Part shown: positions 42,843 to 46,312 of the stretch, piece by piece
Numbering within the stretch: the first letter of the stretch is position 1
How the letters are laid out: the number at the start of each line of letters is the position of its first letter
Origin: Methylococcaceae bacterium
GTDB lineage: Bacteria > Pseudomonadota > Gammaproteobacteria > Methylococcales > Methylomonadaceae
Direction: 5' to 3'
Length of the DNA: 46,312 nucleotides
Assembly (NCBI GenBank): GCA_947505055.1
Contig: CANNLO010000004.1
Span: 1-46,312 of the forward strand
The notes under the pieces: model-generated
Told to the model about the DNA's origin: nothing
Database searches by the model: none
The model's input: the letters and a program-made list of their open reading frames with translations, nothing else
Translations under genes and position numbers: made by a program

Positions 42843-45076
42843 TTCTTACGACGTCTTTTTTTAGGTTTGCATTTTTCAGCCTGAATTTCTGCCAGATTAA
42901 AATCTATCTTCTTTTCATCCAGATCTACACGGGCTACTCTGACATTAACGCTATCCCCCAAACGATAATGAATTCCTGTGCGCTCACCTTTTAACTGATG
43001 ACTGATTGGATCAAAATGAAAGTAGTCTTGTGCTAGGTTGCTAATATGAACAAGGCCTTCAACATAGATTTCAGCGAGTTCAACAAAAAAACCAAACGAG
43101 GTCACTGCAGAAATAATACCGGTGAACTCCTCGCCGACCTTATCAATCATATATTCACATTTAAGCCAACTGACCACATCACGTGTCGCGTCATCAGCGC
43201 GACGTTCATTTGCTGAACACTGCTCGCCCAGCATTACCATGTCTGGAACGCCGTAAAAAAAACTTTCCACAGACTTGCCCTGCAGGCAATGCCTTATTGC
43301 TCGATGAATCAATAAATCGGGATAACGTCGAATTGGTGAAGTGAAATGCGCATAAGCCTCCAATGCCAGACCAAAATGACCTTTTAACTCAGGACTATAG
43401 ACAGCCTGAGACATTGATCGCAACAATACAGTCTGAATCAAATGCGCATCCTGCCTGCCTTTGATAGAATCCATCAGATGCATATAATCCAAGGGAGTTG
43501 GCTTTGCTCCTCCACCCAAAATCAGGCCAACTTCACCTAAAAATGTTTTTAAATTAAGTAGTTTGTCACTACTTGGTCCATCATGAATACGTAATAGCTT
43601 AGGCATTTTTTTGCTGTTCAAAAAACGCGCTGCCGCCATATTAGCGGTAATCATAAATTCTTCAATCAATTTGTGTGCGTCGTTACGCACCACAGGAACT
43701 ATTTTTTCAATTTTACGATTTGAACCAAAGACAATACGTGTTTCCTGGCTATCAAAATCCATGGCTCCGCGTTGCTCTCTACTAATTCGCATTACCTTGT
43801 ATAAGTCGTATAAATCCTGTAAATGGGGCATCAGGATTTGATATTTCTTGACCAAATTCTCATCACCATCAACTAACATTGCGGCAACTTCATTGTAGGT
43901 TAGTCGAGCATGGGAACTCATAACCGCATCAAAAAAACGCGACCTGACAACCTTACCTTGTTCGTCGATGAAAAGCTCACAAACCATACACAAGCGATCG
44001 ACCTTAGGATTAAGTGAGCACAATCCATTCGACAAGATCTCAGGTAGCATTGGTATAACTTGCTCAGGAAAATAAACTGAGGTGCTTCTTTTTTGAGCTT
44101 CTTTATCTAGCGCCGAATTAATCTGCACATAGTGCGAAACGTCTGCAATCGCAACTAAAAGCTTCCAGCCTTTTGGGGTTTTATGACAATAAACTGCATC
44201 GTCAAAATCACGTGCGTCTTCACCATCTATTGTCACTAAAGGTGTTGTCCTTAAATCTACCCTATCTTGTTTTGCAGTTTCGGGCACTTCTTTTTGTAAT
44301 GGCTTAATTTCCTCTAGCAATTCATCAGGCCAATGATTGGGCAATTCATAGGATCTAATTGCCATATCAATTTCCATACCAGGCGCCATATGCTCGCCCA
44401 TCACATCAATAATAATACCTATTGGCTGACGAAGTTTGGTGGGTTGCTCAACGATTTCAGCAACGACAATTTGTCCTTGCTTTGCATTGCTTATGCCATC
44501 TTTTTTGATTAGAATCGTTTGAGCTATATTTTTGTTATCTGGAACGACATAAGTAAAACCGTCATCTTTGTATAGTCGTCCAACAACTTGATGTGTATTT
44601 CTCTGCAAAATATCGACAACCGCTCCTTCCCTGCGGCCTTTTTTATCAACACCTACTACACGAACTAATGCACGATCATTATGTAATAAGGGATTCATCT
44701 CTCTGGGCGACAAAAACAAATCATTTGAGCCATCGTCCGGTTTTATAAATCCAAATCCATCAGCATGACCGATAATTCGCCCTGCAATTAGGTCTTCATT
44801 ATTTACCAAACAATACTTTTTCCCACGATTAAATAATAACTGCCCATCTCTTTCCATTGCACGCAGCCGCCGACGCAAGGCTTCTAACTGATCTTCAGCT
44901 TCTAGTGAAAACGCTTCCGAAATTTCTTCACGCCCCAAAGGTTTTCCAGAGTGTTCTATAAACTGAAGTATAAGCTCACGACTAGGGATAGGATTCTCAT
45001 ATTTATCAGCTTCTCGCTGTGCATATGGATCATTTGTTGAATTGAAATCAACAGGTTTTTTAGACTTTAATGTCAT
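42839..45076 (-). CDS. rnr: Ribonuclease R
   Basis: A 745-residue 3'-5' exoribonuclease that degrades structured RNA. Order: a helix-turn-helix segment (about 30-90), cold-shock domains (about 97-230), the RNB catalytic domain with TIDGEDARDFDDAV (Asp284, 290, 292 and 293 as metal ligands), an S1 domain near the end (GEEFTGIISAVTSFGFFVELAEIYVEG, split here by its normal insert) and a basic Lys/Arg tail (KPKKRRRKK). Length is slightly below E. coli RNase R. The leader is very AT-rich and lacks a visible ribosome site. It is the first gene of the long leftward run. Confidence 0.95.
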   Translation of the reverse strand: MTLKSKKPVDFNSTNDPYAQREADKYENPIPSRELILQFIEHSGKPLGREEISEAFSLEAEDQLEALRRRLRAMERDGQLLFNRGKKYCLVNNEDLIAGRIIGHADGFGFIKPDDGSNDLFLSPREMNPLLHNDRALVRVVGVDKKGRREGAVVDILQRNTHQVVGRLYKDDGFTYVVPDNKNIAQTILIKKDGISNAKQGQIVVAEIVEQPTKLRQPIGIIIDVMGEHMAPGMEIDMAIRSYELPNHWPDELLEEIKPLQKEVPETAKQDRVDLRTTPLVTIDGEDARDFDDAVYCHKTPKGWKLLVAIADVSHYVQINSALDKEAQKRSTSVYFPEQVIPMLPEILSNGLCSLNPKVDRLCMVCELFIDEQGKVVRSRFFDAVMSSHARLTYNEVAAMLVDGDENLVKKYQILMPHLQDLYDLYKVMRISREQRGAMDFDSQETRIVFGSNRKIEKIVPVVRNDAHKLIEEFMITANMAAARFLNSKKMPKLLRIHDGPSSDKLLNLKTFLGEVGLILGGGAKPTPLDYMHLMDSIKGRQDAHLIQTVLLRSMSQAVYSPELKGHFGLALEAYAHFTSPIRRYPDLLIHRAIRHCLQGKSVESFFYGVPDMVMLGEQCSANERRADDATRDVVSWLKCEYMIDKVGEEFTGIISAVTSFGFFVELAEIYVEGLVHISNLAQDYFHFDPISHQLKGERTGIHYRLGDSVNVRVARVDLDEKKIDFNLAEIQAEKCKPKKRRRKK

Positions 45077-45668
45077 TTAAATTATTAAATTATAGAAGAT
45101 GAATACAATTAGCTATTTTCAATGCCTGTACTTAGTATATCAATCAGATTTTTAACATAAAAGTATTTAGAGGATATGTCATAGAATTTTTATTTTTGAC
45201 AGCCCTTAATTCTCCATTTTAATGAAGTTTACACTTTTAAATAAATAGTTGGGGTTAATATATACAAAAATAAAATTTAATTCATTTTATTCATCGCTGT
45301 ATTTTAACGATCTAAAGTCGCTTACTTCATCTATATCAATTTATTCAACCTAAAATAAATATTTAAGTGTTTATTTCACTTTGCACCATAAAGTAAAGTT
45401 CATTTAAATAACTCAAGTTTTTTTGAATAATGCACATTATTTATCTTTGAAACAACATTTTTAAACGCTTAATTTAACAAGGCTCTTCAAAAGATTATTT
45501 TATCATTAAGCGATTTTAAACTAATAGACTCAGATTTATGCCAACTTGAGGTTCTTTATGAAACTCATATTTTTAAATTTATTGAGATTTAATAGGGTAG
45601 ATTTGATTCTGATTTGAAATTTTAATAACCTTTAAAGATAGTTCTTTAAGTTTTTATTTATTAAATTT
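45077..45668. other. AT-rich non-coding stretch between rnr and tRNA-Leu
   Basis: About 590 nt with no convincing reading frame. It must hold the rnr promoter and the end of the tRNA transcript. The only structure I see is an 8-bp inverted repeat CGCTTAAT / ATTAAGCG (45466-45473 and 45505-45512) with a 31-nt spacer. Confidence 0.6.
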
Positions 45669-45755
45669 TGGTGCCGAGGAGAGGATTTGAACCTCCACGG
45701 GGTTGCCCCCACCAGCACCTGAAGCTGGCGTGTCTACCAATTTCACCACCTCGGC
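45669..45755 (-). tRNA. tRNA-Leu(CAG)
   Basis: An 87-nt cloverleaf read leftward: acceptor GCCGAGG pairing with the 3' CCTCGGC, D-arm with AAATTGGTAGA, anticodon stem CCAGC / GCTGG around loop TTCAGGT (anticodon CAG at 45719-45721), a long variable arm typical of class II tRNA (GGGGGCAACCCC region), T-arm GAGGTTCAAATCCTC, and an encoded CCA end. The long variable arm and anticodon identify leucine. Confidence 0.97.
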
Positions 45756-45966
45756 TGAGAAAAGCGATAATTGCTTTAAGTGACTATTTATATTACCACT
45801 ATATGTTTAAATCTACAATTTATAATTATTATCATTTCTTTCCATTTTGAAATAATTAATTAAACTTTTAATTAATGCTTAATCGCATGAATTACTTGTA
45901 AATTATCACATGCTGTTGGTTTGAATTTGTAAAAGCCACTATACATGGCAATTTTACTCAAAAACG

Positions 45967-46019
45967 GCTAATTTTGTAAGTTGGTAGTATGCTTTGATAA
46001 AATTAGCATATTTTTTTTT
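45967..46019 (+). terminator. Hairpin plus T-tract with no known gene upstream
   Basis: GCTAATTTT and AAAATTAGC form a 9-bp perfect stem with a 23-nt loop, followed by ATA and a run of about nine T on the given strand. No rightward gene ends here, so it may terminate a small RNA, or be chance in AT-rich DNA. Confidence 0.35.
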
Positions 46020-46166
46020 AGCTATTAACACCTCAAAATCTTACACCTCCTGCTCATAATTTATTAATCTCTAAACCTTCAATTTAATTCAACGAGAATT
46101 TCTCATATGAATCTACTATTACACCTTAATGACTCAGCCAGCCTTTTATCTTTTTACAATGAACAA

Positions 46167-46202
<36 letters not shown>

Positions 46203-46261
46203 CAACAATAAACTATTTATTTTTTTAGATTTTTTTCTTTCAATTTATTCATAAAAAAAAA

Positions 46262-46291
46262 CCCTCGCTGCCAAAAGGCAACGAGGGTTTT
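46262..46291 (-). terminator. Intrinsic terminator of a leftward gene beyond the window
   Basis: Stem CCCTCG-c-TGCC / GGCA-a-CGAGGG with one mismatch and a 4-nt loop. The long A-run to its left becomes a run of T when read leftward, so it ends a minus-strand gene whose coding part lies past the right edge; T4 on the right makes some rightward activity possible. Confidence 0.85.
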
Positions 46292-46312
46292 CAATTCCTC
46301 AACAGTTAACCA

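Noticed and set aside
45669..45755. tRNA-Leu as an attachment site of an integrated element
   Set aside because: No integrase gene, no phage or conjugation genes and no repeated tRNA 3' segment were seen in this window.

Overview
The window looks like a chromosomal segment of a gammaproteobacterial (type I) methanotroph, related to the Methylobacter/Methylomonas group. The evidence is a serine-cycle gene set (hydroxypyruvate reductase, serine-glyoxylate aminotransferase, malyl-CoA lyase, malate-CoA ligase) beside ordinary gammaproteobacterial housekeeping genes (ftsK, metH, lnt, surE-pcm, slyX, hemN, a complete System I ccm operon, rlmB, rnr) in moderately AT-rich DNA. The assignment rests on gene content only. 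No methane monooxygenase or methanol dehydrogenase gene is in view.

Layout. 1-492: 3' end of ftsK. 560-1684: a small membrane protein and an exported GlcG/HbpS-like protein, both leftward. 1969-7710: hprA and sgaA leftward, diverging from mclA-mtkA-mtkB rightward. 7798-10681: TrkA and TrkH potassium uptake. 10866-14664: a patch of poorly characterised small membrane or secreted proteins around a large HTTM-DCC fusion. 14758-19228: cobalamin-dependent methionine synthase, a UPF0114 protein and a glutaredoxin-like protein. 19260-22094: an M23 peptidase with a 56-residue membrane partner, and lnt. 22117-29735: a membrane diguanylate cyclase, a Pat-type acyl-CoA ligase/acetyltransferase, an unknown exported protein and a single dynamin-like GTPase. 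30001-33345: hypE standing alone, pcm-surE, and an Smr protein. 33412-45076: a long leftward run rnr-rlmB-ccmABCDEFGHI-hemN-slyX. 45669-45755: tRNA-Leu(CAG) in AT-rich non-coding DNA that also holds a (TA)15 tract.

How the genes fit together. The serine-cycle enzymes lead from serine and glyoxylate to glycerate, and from malate to acetyl-CoA plus glyoxylate. SgaA uses the glyoxylate released by malyl-CoA lyase and makes the hydroxypyruvate that HprA reduces. The ccm genes attach heme to periplasmic c-type cytochromes, and the co-directional hemN supplies heme precursor without oxygen. No CRISPR array, insertion sequence, prophage or toxin-antitoxin pair was recognised. The least explained parts are the 10.9-14.7 kb patch, the dynamin-like GTPase, the isolated hypE and the non-coding DNA around the tRNA. 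None of these amounts to a demonstrated new system.
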